A stretch of DNA of 64,000 nt from the NCBI RefSeq assembly GCF_026127265.1, contig NZ_WWFG01000003.1, forward strand, positions 405,340 through 469,339. Direction: 5' to 3'. Origin of the DNA: Nostoc sp. KVJ3. Its GTDB lineage: Bacteria; Cyanobacteriota; Cyanobacteriia; Cyanobacteriales; Nostocaceae. Of the stretch, positions 48,190-57,421 are shown piece by piece. Position 1 is the first letter of the stretch. Each line of letters begins with the position of its first letter. The notes under the pieces were generated by a model. That model worked only from the letters and a program-made list of their open reading frames with translations. It made no database searches and was not told the DNA's origin. Made by a program: the position numbers and the translations under genes.

Positions 48190-51100
48190 TTGAAAGGGTA
48201 ATTGGTGCTTTTCAAAACCTGGGATTTGATTTAACCGATACCGAAATTGCCGATATCCTCTGGTTGGCTGTGCAAATGCGTCGTTCTAATTGTTCATCGG
48301 TGTCTGAACCGGAACAACAAACGCCTGTATCTACTACTTCAAAAATAGCATCGACCTTACCCCAATTACCATTAGAGCAAAATTTAAATTCCTCAAAATC
48401 TATCAACAAAACTGAAGCTAGTGCTAATGTATATCCTCAATCTTCACAGGATAGCGATCGCAATTCAAGCGGCATACCGATTAAAGTTCCTGCGGCTCAA
48501 GCATTAAGAAATCAGTTAGAAATTGGCCGCGCCCTCCGCCCGTTGAAACGTCGAGTTCCTTCAAAAAGAGAATTTGTACTTGATGAAGCAGCAACCGCAG
48601 AACGCATTGCCAAAGAAAAACTTTTATTACCTGTAATGAAGTCCGCACCAGAACGCTGGCTAGAATTGGCTTTGGTAGTAGATGAAGGGGCATCGATGAT
48701 GCTCTGGACACAAACAATTAAGGAACTTAGGCAATTATTAGAAAGGCATGGAGCTTTTCGAGATGTCCGAACCTGGGGCTTATTTACCGATAAGGGTGAT
48801 AAAGTTTGGCTGCGTCCAAGAATTGGTTCAGGATTGAGTCAGAAACGATTACACAATCCCAGAGAACTTATTGACCCTAATGGTCGTCGGTTGTTTGTAG
48901 TTATTAGTGACTGCGTTTCTCCAGCTTGGCGTAGTAGTCTCATTATCAAAGTTTTAGCAGCTTGGGCTTACAGTAGCCCAACGGCGATAATTCAAGTGCT
49001 ACCTAACTGGCTTTGGGAAAGAAGTGCTTTGGGTTTTGCTGAGTCAATTTTACTACGGAGTTCGTCTCCTGGAGTTCCCAACGAGCAGCTAGTAATGACA
49101 GCATTGGATTTGCTTGATGAAAGCGATAATTGCAACAAACTAAAAATACCTGTAGTAACGCTAGAATCAGAATCAGTAAAAAATTGGGCGCGTATGGTTG
49201 CAGGTTGGGGAGATGTGCAAACCAAAGGTTTTTTGCTTGCAACTCATTCAGATATAGATGTTAACAGCGAATTAACTGAAAATCTTAGAAATGAGCTTTC
49301 AGCTAATCAACTTTTGCAACGTTTTCGCCTTACAGCCTCACCAGTAGCACGGAAACTTGCAGGACTTTTGGCTGCTACTCCAATTAGCTTCCCAATTGTA
49401 AGATTGATACAACAGACAATGTTACCACAATCAAACCAAGTTCATGTTGCTGAAGTCTTTTTAGGTGGGATATTGAAGCCTTTGCCGCCAGTTCATGAGG
49501 GTGTGGAAGCTGATAATGTTCAGTTTGACTTTATTGATGGGGTGCGAGATTTATTGCTGGATGGCGTTCCTTTAACTGAATCAACTGAGGTATTGCGTAA
49601 GGTTTCGGAATATGTGGCGCAACGAGTTGGGCTTTCAGTTGATGAATTTACAGCGATGTTATCAAATCAGGAAATGGTCTTTGATGCTTCAATGACTATT
49701 TTGCTTCGTCCTTTTGCTCAAATAACATCCCTGGTTTTAAGGCGTTTAGGCGGAGAGTACGTAAAGCTTGCTGATTCGCTTCAAGCTAACATTCAATCTG
49801 AAAGTTTAACAACTGCATTTGAAGGGAATTGTCATTTTCTTTGGCAACAGGGTAATACAAAAATTTATAGTGTTTGCACAGATAATCCTTGGAATTTACC
49901 ATTTGATGCTTTAGTTATTTCAGTTACACCTACAATTCGATTGGATGGAGGATTAGCTAGAAGCTTAGAAAAGTTTTTAAAAGACGACTTTCTTTTACTT
50001 CGAGATGCTATAGACAATGCTTTATTAGAAAGTAAAAGAAAAGCAATTAGTTCGGATCGCCCTCTTCTTGTTTCTTTACCTGATAAAATTAATCGTCGGT
50101 TTGCTCAAACTAAAAATCACGAATCTAAACATTTTATAATTTGTGCAACCATAGAAAGTTTTAGAATTAGTTTAGCTAATATAGTTCAAGCAACTGAAGC
50201 TATTATTAATTTATCAGTAGAAATGCAATTAGGACGCTTAGTAATTACTTTGTTAGGAACTGGAGATTACGGTTTATCTAGCTCTGAAGTAGCTACCAAA
50301 ATGTTGTCAGAAATAAATAGAACACTTAGTAATTTTACTTCTACTTCACTTAAAGAAATTATTTTTGTAGATAAACAAGCAAGTATAATTGCAACTATTA
50401 ATAATATTGCCAATTATTTATTTCATGTAAATAATATAAATACAGAACTTATTGAAATAGAATCTATTGTAGAGAATAAAATTGATAATATTGGATTACA
50501 AGATTTACTTGCAAGAGAGAAATGGAGAGAAGCTGATGAAGAAACATTTAGATTACTGCTAAAAGCTACTAATCGAGAGAGAGAGGGAACATTAGATTAT
50601 CAGGCTATCAATAATATTCCTTGTACAGACTTAGATGCAATAAACAGGTTGTGGATAAATGCTAGTAAAGGCAGATTTGGATTTAGTGTACAACTTAAAA
50701 AGTGGCAAGAACTTGGTGGAAGATCAAATAAAAATTTAGAGTATGATTTTGGCAATAGTATTGGTTGGTATCTTAATAACGAGTGGTTATCAGATAGCTC
50801 AAAATTTACATATAATTTGTCAGCACCCGCAGGACATTTACCTGTAGAGTGGACTTTTCATTTAGGTGGGATTTTCCCTAGAAGAGAAAAGCCTGCCTTA
50901 TTTGCTGATATGGCTGATAGACTCTTAAGCTGTAATATTAATAACTTAGAAACAGAAACTCTATTTGATCAATCCGATAGTGAAATCTCTTTGCAAAATT
51001 TTGCATTTATAACAATAACTGTTAACCATAAAGGCGAAATTATCAAAACTGAAACTAAAACTGCCCAATACTTTACTGAAGGCTTACCTAATGATATTCC

Positions 51101-52448
51101 ATTACAATTAGTTGCCATTCCAGGTGGTACATTTATGATGGGTTCGCCAGAAGGAGAAGGAGAAGATAATGAACATCCACAGCATGAAGTAAATATTGAG
51201 CCGTTTTTGATGAGCAAGCATCAAATAACCCAAGTACAATGGGAAGCCATAGCTAAACTTCCAGAAATCAACTGTCAACTGAGAAGTAACCCCTCTCGAT
51301 TTAAAGGTAATCAGCATCCTGTAGAACAAGTTAATAGGGAGGAAGCGATTGAATTTTGTGCTAGGCTGTCGAAAAAAACAGGACGGCTTTATCGACTTCC
51401 ATCAGAAGCTGAATGGGAATATGCTTGCCGTGCCAGAACAACAACACCATTTTACTTTGGTGAGGTAATTACAAGTGAATTAGCTAACTATGATGCCAGA
51501 ATTACTATTAATAACTCCCCAACTATAGATGATGCAAAAAAAATACAATACCGACAACAAACGATGCCAGTAGGGAGCTTTCTTCCTAATTCTTTCGGTT
51601 TATACGATATGCACGGAAATGTGTGGGAATGGTGCGCCGATAATTGGCATAAGAATTATGTAGGTGCGCCTAGTAATGGATGTGTATGGTTATCTAATGA
51701 TATAGATCAGCGATGGGTGCTGCGTGGTGGTTCGTGGAATGTCAGTGCTGGATTTTGTCGCTCTGCATTTCGTAACTGGGATATTTTCAGCGAATATGCC
51801 CGTAATTTTGGTTTTCGGATTGTATGTGATTTAATATCGTTTTCTACTCAAATAGAGTCTGAACAGCCAATATATGAACCAGTATACGAGTTGTGGGGTG
51901 AAACAAGTTATGGAGAATTAATAAGTGTCCAAGATAATCTCAGTTCCGAGCAAGGAATAAACTATACACATCTGCGAGATTTATTGGCTGCTGGCAGTTT
52001 GAGCGAGGCTGATGATGAAACGCTGATGCTTATGCTAAGAGCAGCAAAAAGAGAAGAAGAAGGTTGGCTTAATGCAGAATCCATCAAAAATTTTCCTTGT
52101 ACTGATTTACAAACTATAGATCAACTGTGGGTAAAATACAGTAATGGAAGATTTGGCTTTAGTGTGCAAAAGCAAATTTGGGAAAGTATGGGTGCAGCAC
52201 CTAATGCTGATGATGAAAAATGGCTAGGATTTGGTAAACGTGTGGGTTGGAGAGGAAGTCACGGAGCGTGGCAAGAATATAAAAATATAACTTTCTCTCA
52301 GAATGCACCTTTAGGGCATCTACCATTAGCAAAATTAGGTGGTGGTAGATGGACAAATGATCAAGCTGCACAAAGGAGGATAATCTGGGGTTCCTTCATT
52401 AAATGGATACCATCTCTTGCGGTAAGGCTTGTGGAATGTAGCTTATAA
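48186..52448 (+). CDS. vWA-like/macro/GUN4/FGE-sulfatase/GUN4 multidomain protein
   Basis: 1420 residues. An N-terminal disordered segment leads into a SAV_2336-type vWA-like region (ERWLELALVVDEGASM near 155, then VRTWGLF). A macro-like domain lies at about 550-745 (DALVISVTPTIRLDGGLARSL; LGTGDYGLSSSEVA; LKEIIFVD), suggesting ADP-ribose or related nucleotide binding. GUN4 domain 1 (about 768-900: LLAREKWREADEETFRLLL, SKGRFGFSVQ, APAGHLPVEW) is followed by an FGE-sulfatase domain (about 970-1220: IPGGTFMMGSPEGEGEDNE, LPSEAEWEYACRAR, GNVWEWCADNW, LRGGSW), then GUN4 domain 2 (about 1256-1415, same motifs). GUN4 domains normally bind tetrapyrroles. It is the third member of the VMAP-MoxR-vWA set and probably its effector or ligand sensor. 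Confidence 0.87.
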   Translation: MIERVIGAFQNLGFDLTDTEIADILWLAVQMRRSNCSSVSEPEQQTPVSTTSKIASTLPQLPLEQNLNSSKSINKTEASANVYPQSSQDSDRNSSGIPIKVPAAQALRNQLEIGRALRPLKRRVPSKREFVLDEAATAERIAKEKLLLPVMKSAPERWLELALVVDEGASMMLWTQTIKELRQLLERHGAFRDVRTWGLFTDKGDKVWLRPRIGSGLSQKRLHNPRELIDPNGRRLFVVISDCVSPAWRSSLIIKVLAAWAYSSPTAIIQVLPNWLWERSALGFAESILLRSSSPGVPNEQLVMTALDLLDESDNCNKLKIPVVTLESESVKNWARMVAGWGDVQTKGFLLATHSDIDVNSELTENLRNELSANQLLQRFRLTASPVARKLAGLLAATPISFPIVRLIQQTMLPQSNQVHVAEVFLGGILKPLPPVHEGVEADNVQFDFIDGVRDLLLDGVPLTESTEVLRKVSEYVAQRVGLSVDEFTAMLSNQEMVFDASMTILLRPFAQITSLVLRRLGGEYVKLADSLQANIQSESLTTAFEGNCHFLWQQGNTKIYSVCTDNPWNLPFDALVISVTPTIRLDGGLARSLEKFLKDDFLLLRDAIDNALLESKRKAISSDRPLLVSLPDKINRRFAQTKNHESKHFIICATIESFRISLANIVQATEAIINLSVEMQLGRLVITLLGTGDYGLSSSEVATKMLSEINRTLSNFTSTSLKEIIFVDKQASIIATINNIANYLFHVNNINTELIEIESIVENKIDNIGLQDLLAREKWREADEETFRLLLKATNREREGTLDYQAINNIPCTDLDAINRLWINASKGRFGFSVQLKKWQELGGRSNKNLEYDFGNSIGWYLNNEWLSDSSKFTYNLSAPAGHLPVEWTFHLGGIFPRREKPALFADMADRLLSCNINNLETETLFDQSDSEISLQNFAFITITVNHKGEIIKTETKTAQYFTEGLPNDIPLQLVAIPGGTFMMGSPEGEGEDNEHPQHEVNIEPFLMSKHQITQVQWEAIAKLPEINCQLRSNPSRFKGNQHPVEQVNREEAIEFCARLSKKTGRLYRLPSEAEWEYACRARTTTPFYFGEVITSELANYDARITINNSPTIDDAKKIQYRQQTMPVGSFLPNSFGLYDMHGNVWEWCADNWHKNYVGAPSNGCVWLSNDIDQRWVLRGGSWNVSAGFCRSAFRNWDIFSEYARNFGFRIVCDLISFSTQIESEQPIYEPVYELWGETSYGELISVQDNLSSEQGINYTHLRDLLAAGSLSEADDETLMLMLRAAKREEEGWLNAESIKNFPCTDLQTIDQLWVKYSNGRFGFSVQKQIWESMGAAPNADDEKWLGFGKRVGWRGSHGAWQEYKNITFSQNAPLGHLPLAKLGGGRWTNDQAAQRRIIWGSFIKWIPSLAVRLVECSL

Positions 52449-52456
52449 AACCATAT

Positions 52457-53139
52457 TTAGCTATTAGCAGTCACAAGCAGCGAACGTATATCTGAATCAT
52501 ATAATTGATAGCTTTTCCAACCTAGTAATCCCATAATATTACTTGAGAAATCAATAATTAATCTAGCCTCTACATCAAATGCCAAATCTAAAAAATCTTG
52601 GTCTTCAACAGTATGATTATTGCTTGCAAAAAGATTAAAAATGGTTACATTTGGTTCCTTAAGCTTTTCCTCATCTATATGATTAAACTGATTACGACCA
52701 GCATAATTATTAATCCTATAGGTACATTACGAACTCTACGACCAATACAAAACCTAGCGACTTTAGTTTTAGGCTTTATAACTGAACGTAGAGTTTCTGG
52801 CAAATCTTCAGCTATTTCTTCATTTGTAGAAAATAGTTGGATTCCCATTGAGGCTATTTGCAACAGAGAACCACAGAGTGTTGCAATTGCAAAGCTTTCT
52901 GCAAAATACCCTTTTTGAGCCTGAAGTGATAACTTTATCGCTGCTTCATTTTCTAGTAACCAATTATCATAAGCTTGCTTTCGAGCTTCTAATATTGCTG
53001 CTGAATCAGTTAAATTACTGCTGAAGTTGAAAATTGGTATTGGTTTTTTAAGAAAAATTTCATTATATAAATTGATTCCATCAAAAAGCTTTAAAACTGC
53101 ACTTTTTGTAGCTCTAAGATACTCTTCTGGTGAATCCAT
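52457..53139 (-). pseudogene. Hypothetical gene with a one-base frameshift
   Basis: The first 142 or so codons (53139 down to about 52715) are open but then run into hydrophobic nonsense and a stop at 52675. One missing base in ttaataatt near 52705-52712 explains this: the next frame continues as NNYAGRNQFNHIDEEKL and on to a stop at 52457-52459, for about 227 residues. The middle has hydrophobic helices (SFAIATLCGSLLQIASMGIQLF). No family is recognised. It is convergent with the giant gene, with only eight bases between stops once the frame is corrected. Confidence 0.65.
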
Positions 53140-53219
53140 ATTTTAGGTAAGTAAACATTAAACATAACAATTTTAATCTTTTTCATTATTTCCTCACCTC
53201 CAACACCCCCAAAATCTCC

Positions 53220-53317
53220 CTAACTCCCGATTTCTCTCGTTCCATCTGCTCAACGCGCCTCAGTAACCACTTAGGGATATACTTTAAGGACTTATTAAGC
53301 AAGCGATCGCCCTCAAT
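53220..53317 (-). pseudogene. Short C-terminal gene relic
   Basis: About 31 codons with no proper start read EGDRLLNKSLKYIPKW and then LLRRVEQMEREIGS before a stop. It is protein-like and contains a HIP1 site, but is too short to assign. It lies directly downstream of the ParB-like gene and may be the tail of a deleted neighbour. Confidence 0.3.
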
Positions 53318-53360
53318 TCAAAACTCAAGCGGGATAGTACGCCTGCTGGTAATCCTTGCA

Positions 53361-54302
53361 TCAGCTGCTAGTTTCCAATTCCAGCAAACTCAACACTTTC
53401 TCCTCCAAAGCCGTCAAATAAGCCCGCCTCAGCTTCCCCAACGACTCCAAAAACTTCTGCACCGACTCCTCCAGCCCACTCGAATACACTCGACTGATGC
53501 GATCACCAATCACCCGCATCTGCTCACACTCGGCAGGCAGGTAATTGAAGGACTTCAGGTGCTGCAAACCAATGGCATACTCGCCATCCCACATTCTCAC
53601 AGTGCAACTGAACTCATTTGCTTGGCTGACAATCCCCCAACAGCCACCCTTGCCTCTCAGTTCAGAATTGTCTTTAACAAGGATTTGGCACACTTCGCCG
53701 ATTTGGTAGGTATTGGGTACTTTCGTGCGTTCCATTATGCGCTGCACCGCATCTTTGACGATTCTACCAGTCGGCACTTTCCCACCAGCAAGTTCTACTG
53801 CCCTTAGCCACACTTCCTGCTGTTCCTGGGGTTCAAGCTTTGTCATGGGTCGGACTTGGCGCTCACTCGTGGGTAGAATTTGTGATCCATTGGTTGTCAA
53901 ATTCTCATTTGCCACATTTTGACAACCAATGGTTGTCAAATTTTCGTAAACACCAGCTGCTGCAATCAAATAATTTGATTGTTGCCGACTATGCCCAAAG
54001 CGATCGCGGCAATAATCTTCAAATGTTTTATGCGTGGATCGATACAGTCGTCTGTCCCTCAATTCCGTTAGCGCTTTCCCTGCTTCAAAAAACGCTCTTT
54101 CCACACGGCGCTCTAGATGCAAGCGATCGCGCTGTTCTTCCTCTGTCAACTCTGGAACTTCGACAGCAGTAACGTTAATTGTTGCTAAAGCTGGGTTTTC
54201 CTCAACAGAGATAGCTTCATTTGCAGAATTACTGAGTGGTTTTGAATTTATCTCTGCGGCAGAGGTGGCTTTTTTAAGCCTAGAAGATGGTTTAGGCATC
54301 AT
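53361..54302 (-). CDS. ParB/DUF3102-like DNA-binding protein of a plasmid or island
   Basis: 313 residues. A charged helix (LHLERRVERAFFEAGKALTELRD) leads into a helix-turn-helix-like segment (TFEDYCRDRFGHSRQQSNYLI), as in DUF3102/ParB-type plasmid proteins. A Gln/Glu-rich linker and a C-terminal helical tail with RVYSSGLEESVQKFLESLG follow. The sequence between residues 120 and 145 repeats itself (ENLTTIGCQ, ENLTTNGSQ) because the DNA there contains a palindrome. The ATG pair at the start follows a purine-rich aggggtgga. A second, broken copy of the C-terminus lies at 34129-34230. Role in partition or regulation of the element is inferred. Confidence 0.6.
   Translation of the reverse strand: MMPKPSSRLKKATSAAEINSKPLSNSANEAISVEENPALATINVTAVEVPELTEEEQRDRLHLERRVERAFFEAGKALTELRDRRLYRSTHKTFEDYCRDRFGHSRQQSNYLIAAAGVYENLTTIGCQNVANENLTTNGSQILPTSERQVRPMTKLEPQEQQEVWLRAVELAGGKVPTGRIVKDAVQRIMERTKVPNTYQIGEVCQILVKDNSELRGKGGCWGIVSQANEFSCTVRMWDGEYAIGLQHLKSFNYLPAECEQMRVIGDRISRVYSSGLEESVQKFLESLGKLRRAYLTALEEKVLSLLELETSS
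53888..53940. promoter_or_regulatory. Perfect 23-bp palindrome plus half-site inside the ParB-like gene
   Basis: tttgacaacca (53918-53928) and tggttgtcaaa (53930-53940) are perfect reverse complements around one base. A third half-site, ttggttgtcaaa, lies at about 53890-53901. This looks like a protein-binding operator or a parS-like site embedded in the coding sequence of its possible binder. Confidence 0.4.
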
Positions 54303-54415
54303 TCCACCCCTTTAATTCAATAGTACTTGTTCAGAGTCAATGACAAATAGATTAAGTATGTGGTGAGTTATGGCAATAATGCTCTGGGATTGGACTTGGT
54401 GGAGCATTATCATCT

Positions 54416-54685
54416 TCACGAGTCCTCTTCAATTTTCACAATGTCATTCACAGTTACTAACTCTCCAGATAGCACCGAGCAAATCCTTGCTAGTTTTACC
54501 AAATTATCGATATCCGCTTTTTTTAGCCTGCCAGCACGGGCGACAGTCAAGGTATGTCTAGTGACTTCATTCGGGCTACCCTCAAACTGCCTATGAACTG
54601 CGTAGACAGACAAGAGGCTACCATCTTCAGCTTTAGGCCACCATTGCGAAATATCAATATATGCTTCCATCCAAACTGCTAACAC
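54416..54685 (-). CDS. Small hypothetical protein
   Basis: 89 residues from a GTG, or 84 from the ATG at 54670. It has a plausible fold: beta start (EAYIDISQWWP), a middle strand (SLLSVYAVHRQFEG) and a C-terminal helix (KADIDNLVKLARICSVLSG). No family is recognised. It is divergent from the 54910 gene across a region of 38-bp repeats, and codirectional with the ParB-like gene 114 bases downstream. It could be a small regulatory partner of that gene. Confidence 0.55.
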   Translation of the reverse strand: MLAVWMEAYIDISQWWPKAEDGSLLSVYAVHRQFEGSPNEVTRHTLTVARAGRLKKADIDNLVKLARICSVLSGELVTVNDIVKIEEDS

Positions 54686-54723
54686 GTTTTTAATGATTAA
54701 CCTCCATTAACGCTTATCTGATT

Positions 54724-54808
54724 ACAGAATAACAGCCAATCAATATACAGGCTATCAATTAACAGAATAACTGCTAATCAGTACATTGACAATCAGTTAG
54801 CAGAGTAG
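54724..54808. repeat. 38-bp direct repeats, iteron- or centromere-like
   Basis: Unit 1 (54724-54761) and unit 2 (54762-54799) are adjacent and match at 29 of 38 positions, both starting acagaataac. A third partial unit (gcagagtagc) begins at 54800, again 38 bases on. They lie between divergent genes next to the ParB-like gene. Possible partition site, iterons or operator array. Confidence 0.5.
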
Positions 54809-54909
54809 CATAATATAACTATCACAAAAGGCAATCGCCCTTAGCCTCGGAAACTTTGAAAGCGATCGCCTTTTGAAAAACCCATACATTCGTACAGGGA
54901 ATCTTAATT

Positions 54910-55734
54910 ATGACTCACGCCCTTTACACAGCACAACAGCTGCAACTGAAATCTATTGCGCGGCTCAAGCAAATCTACAGCGAAATCGCCTGCACAGTCG
55001 AAGTAAGCGACAAACGCTGCAAGGATTCTTGGATTAGTGCAATCGCTGAATATCAGGCAAGCAAAATTCAGAAAGTCACCCTCGCTGCCCCCGACGAACA
55101 AGCCAAAGCCCAAGCCGAACTCGACAACTACATCGCTGACCAAGCCCAAGCTGTAGCTCCCGAACCCCTCAGAATAGTCGAAATCTCTTTTGACCATCAC
55201 GAATATTACGCTGATGACAAACTGGTAGCCAGCATTAGCTATGACGACAACCACCTAACCCAACGCTGGGTAGTCATGGTAAACAAGAAAGAAGTATTTC
55301 GTGCCAATACTCTAATGCGTTGCGATCGCTTCATCTGCACTCACTACAAAGACGGCTCATTACCTGTGCAAAAACAAGAAGCAACACCCCCCACGACCGA
55401 AAACCAAATCATGGCGCATATCTTCAACGAGTGCCAGAGTTATGGGTTTGAAATTCTCGATGATGGCATTTACAACAACAAGGGCGTGAAACTGGGGCAA
55501 GTCGGATGCACTAACGGGAACTGGTGGGTGAAGAGGCGTTATTCAGTCCAGCAGCAGTATTCTAACTCGGTGCTTGATGCTGTGCTATCGCTGTCGATAG
55601 TGGATACATCGCTGGCTGAACCAGTTCACAAATACTTGCAATCCCGACCCTTAGAGCAACTGAGTTCTAATGAATTACAGCAGCTTTTCAACCATGAAGT
55701 GCGATCTCTTCTTCAAGAATTAGTCACAGCGTAA
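54910..55734 (+). CDS. Hypothetical protein
   Basis: 274 residues, soluble. An N-terminal helical part (AQQLQLKSIARLKQIYSEI) of a type seen in cyanobacterial plasmid proteins is followed by an Ala/Gln-rich linker, a beta-rich centre (RIVEISFDHHEYYADD, QRWVVMVNKKEVFRA) and a helical tail. No catalytic motif is visible. It is the first of a rightward series of small genes running to the right edge, preceded by HIP1-containing non-coding sequence and 38-bp repeats. Confidence 0.65.
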   Translation: MTHALYTAQQLQLKSIARLKQIYSEIACTVEVSDKRCKDSWISAIAEYQASKIQKVTLAAPDEQAKAQAELDNYIADQAQAVAPEPLRIVEISFDHHEYYADDKLVASISYDDNHLTQRWVVMVNKKEVFRANTLMRCDRFICTHYKDGSLPVQKQEATPPTTENQIMAHIFNECQSYGFEILDDGIYNNKGVKLGQVGCTNGNWWVKRRYSVQQQYSNSVLDAVLSLSIVDTSLAEPVHKYLQSRPLEQLSSNELQQLFNHEVRSLLQELVTA

Positions 55735-55846
55735 AGTCTCATGTGGGCAGCAGTGAAAATTGCTGCTCACTTTAAGGTATTTTTTGGGCGTTCTTCTCCA
55801 AACATTGCCAAAGATTTTTAGGTTATTAATCTCAGGGAAGAAAAGC

Positions 55847-56305
55847 ATGATTGACCATATTAATGCACTCAAAACAAGTTGGTATCTCTCTCCTCCTTGG
55901 CGTGGAACAATCCCACCCATTGAGGTGAATTTACTGGAGAGAGTTTACCTAAGAACCACGAGAACATTTGGCTATTGCTGCGGTATGCAATGGAAGCATG
56001 AGTGCTGGATTTATTCAATTGACTGCCGTAATGAAATACTCCACGCTACACAAAACCAAATTATTGGAACTGGAGAATTAGAAACTCTCACCGTGCAAAA
56101 ACCTACTTTCGTTTTGGGCGAAAGAGTAATGCTCTGTTCTCACGATAAGGGAACAAAACAACGGCTGATTTTGGGGATTGGGCTGGTAAATAATTCTTGG
56201 TTTTACCTTATTGAATTGATGTCGCCAACCTTAACTCAATCACGGACTATATCGAATCGTTTCTCACTGGTTGGTGAAAAAAGTTTGGTGCGCGTGAATG
56301 TTTAA
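55847..56305 (+). CDS. DUF1392 family protein
   Basis: 152 residues. It matches the cyanobacterial DUF1392 pattern: INALKTSWYLSPPWRGTIPP at the start, then YLRTTRTFGYCCGMQW and ECWIYSID. The function of the family is unknown; members are found mostly on cyanobacterial plasmids and islands, often in copies. The ATG at 55847 has a good ribosome site (agggaag), so the longer open frame from 55760 is not used. Confidence 0.75.
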   Translation: MIDHINALKTSWYLSPPWRGTIPPIEVNLLERVYLRTTRTFGYCCGMQWKHECWIYSIDCRNEILHATQNQIIGTGELETLTVQKPTFVLGERVMLCSHDKGTKQRLILGIGLVNNSWFYLIELMSPTLTQSRTISNRFSLVGEKSLVRVNV

Positions 56306-56348
56306 TTCTCTCTAATCAACAACGAAAAATTATCACCCAACTAAAGTT

Positions 56349-57235
56349 ATGTCACAAATCGAAGTAGCCCAAATTATTGAACAGATAAAGCAAGAAATCA
56401 CTGTTGACTCTAATGGACAAGGTAAAGCCAGTATTCGGGCAACTGCGAGACTGGCAGATGTACAAGATTCTTCGCTTCGTCGTGCGTTACTAAGTGCGGC
56501 ACTGCAACCCTCTGCATTAGCCCAAAGCCTTATAGAACAAGGATTTAGCCCTGCGGCACTGGAAACCTGGAATGAGGGAATACCTGATATGGGTGTTGCT
56601 GCCGTTATTGAATATTACGCTTTTGATGCTGGGCGGTACTGCAAACAGCAAGCCAGACTTGTATGCAAAGCTTTTAACCGGATCGGTGTTCGCGCCTGGA
56701 TGCAAGACATTATGGGCTGGACAAAACCCGCTACTCAACCACAAGAACAACCTTCCACACCAGCCCTCCCCCAGTTGAACAGCGATTGCATACTCTTGTC
56801 CTGGCAATGAAGACTTTAGCTGAGTTAACTGGTGGCAGACTCAACCCGTACATGGAACAGCAATTCAAAGACTATGCCGGGAATCTTCTGGCAGAACACA
56901 ACAGAAAATTGCTAACCCCTTCAGAAGAACGCTGGCTGGGCGTGGTCAACTTCGCAGAAAGCGAACTGGGTAAGAAAGTCCCCCTCAAAGGCTCCCACTA
57001 TCGCGGACACCTGGGGACATGGGTGAGAACATTTTACCCTCAGTTAGGCGATCGCCAAGAAACGCGATTAGTTAACGGTGTGCAACAGCCTATCTATGTC
57101 TACGCTTGTCACGAGCCGACTGTTGCGGCTGGGTTGACCAAAGCTATAGAAGAGTTCTTCGCTCATCCCAGTCCTGGTGCAGCGCTAAGGCAGGCAGGTG
57201 CTTTCGCTAGCAAGAAAGCTGTAGTTACTGCTTGA
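56349..57235 (+). pseudogene. Hypothetical gene with one-base frameshift in a C run
   Basis: Two overlapping frames, 56349-56810 and one that is open to 57235, join into about 295 residues if one C is added to ccccc at 56768-56772 (giving ALPPVEQRLHTLVLAMK). The first half resembles a phage- or plasmid-type regulator (VDSNGQGKASIRATARLADV, then an all-helical block ending MQDIMGW); the second has ELTGGRLNPYMEQQFKDY and a C-terminal helical region. The start TTG of the second frame has no ribosome site, which supports a single original gene. The function is unknown. Confidence 0.65.
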
Positions 57236-57236
57236 T

Positions 57237-57346
57237 GGTCATCGGTCATCGGTCATCGGTCATCGGTCATCGGTCATCGGTCATCGGTCATCGGTCATCG
57301 ATCATTGGTCATCGGTCATCGGTCATCGGTCATTGGTCATCGGTCA
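57237..57346. repeat. Heptanucleotide tandem array (ggtcatc)
   Basis: About 15 head-to-tail copies of a 7-bp unit ggtcatc, with a few variants (gatcatt, ggtcatt). Such short tandemly repeated sequences are characteristic of heterocystous cyanobacteria. It lies just after the frameshifted gene and before the small gene at 57422. A frame through it exists but the repeat is not taken as coding. Confidence 0.85.
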
Positions 57347-57421
57347 AGTAGAGCGATCGCCGAGTCATCAAGAATTAAAACTTTTACAACAAAGACAAAT
57401 TCTACCTTGAGGGGAAAGGAT

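Noticed and set aside
57237..57346. Tandem repeats considered as a CRISPR array
   Set aside because: Unit is 7 bp and contiguous, with no spacers and no cas genes in the window.
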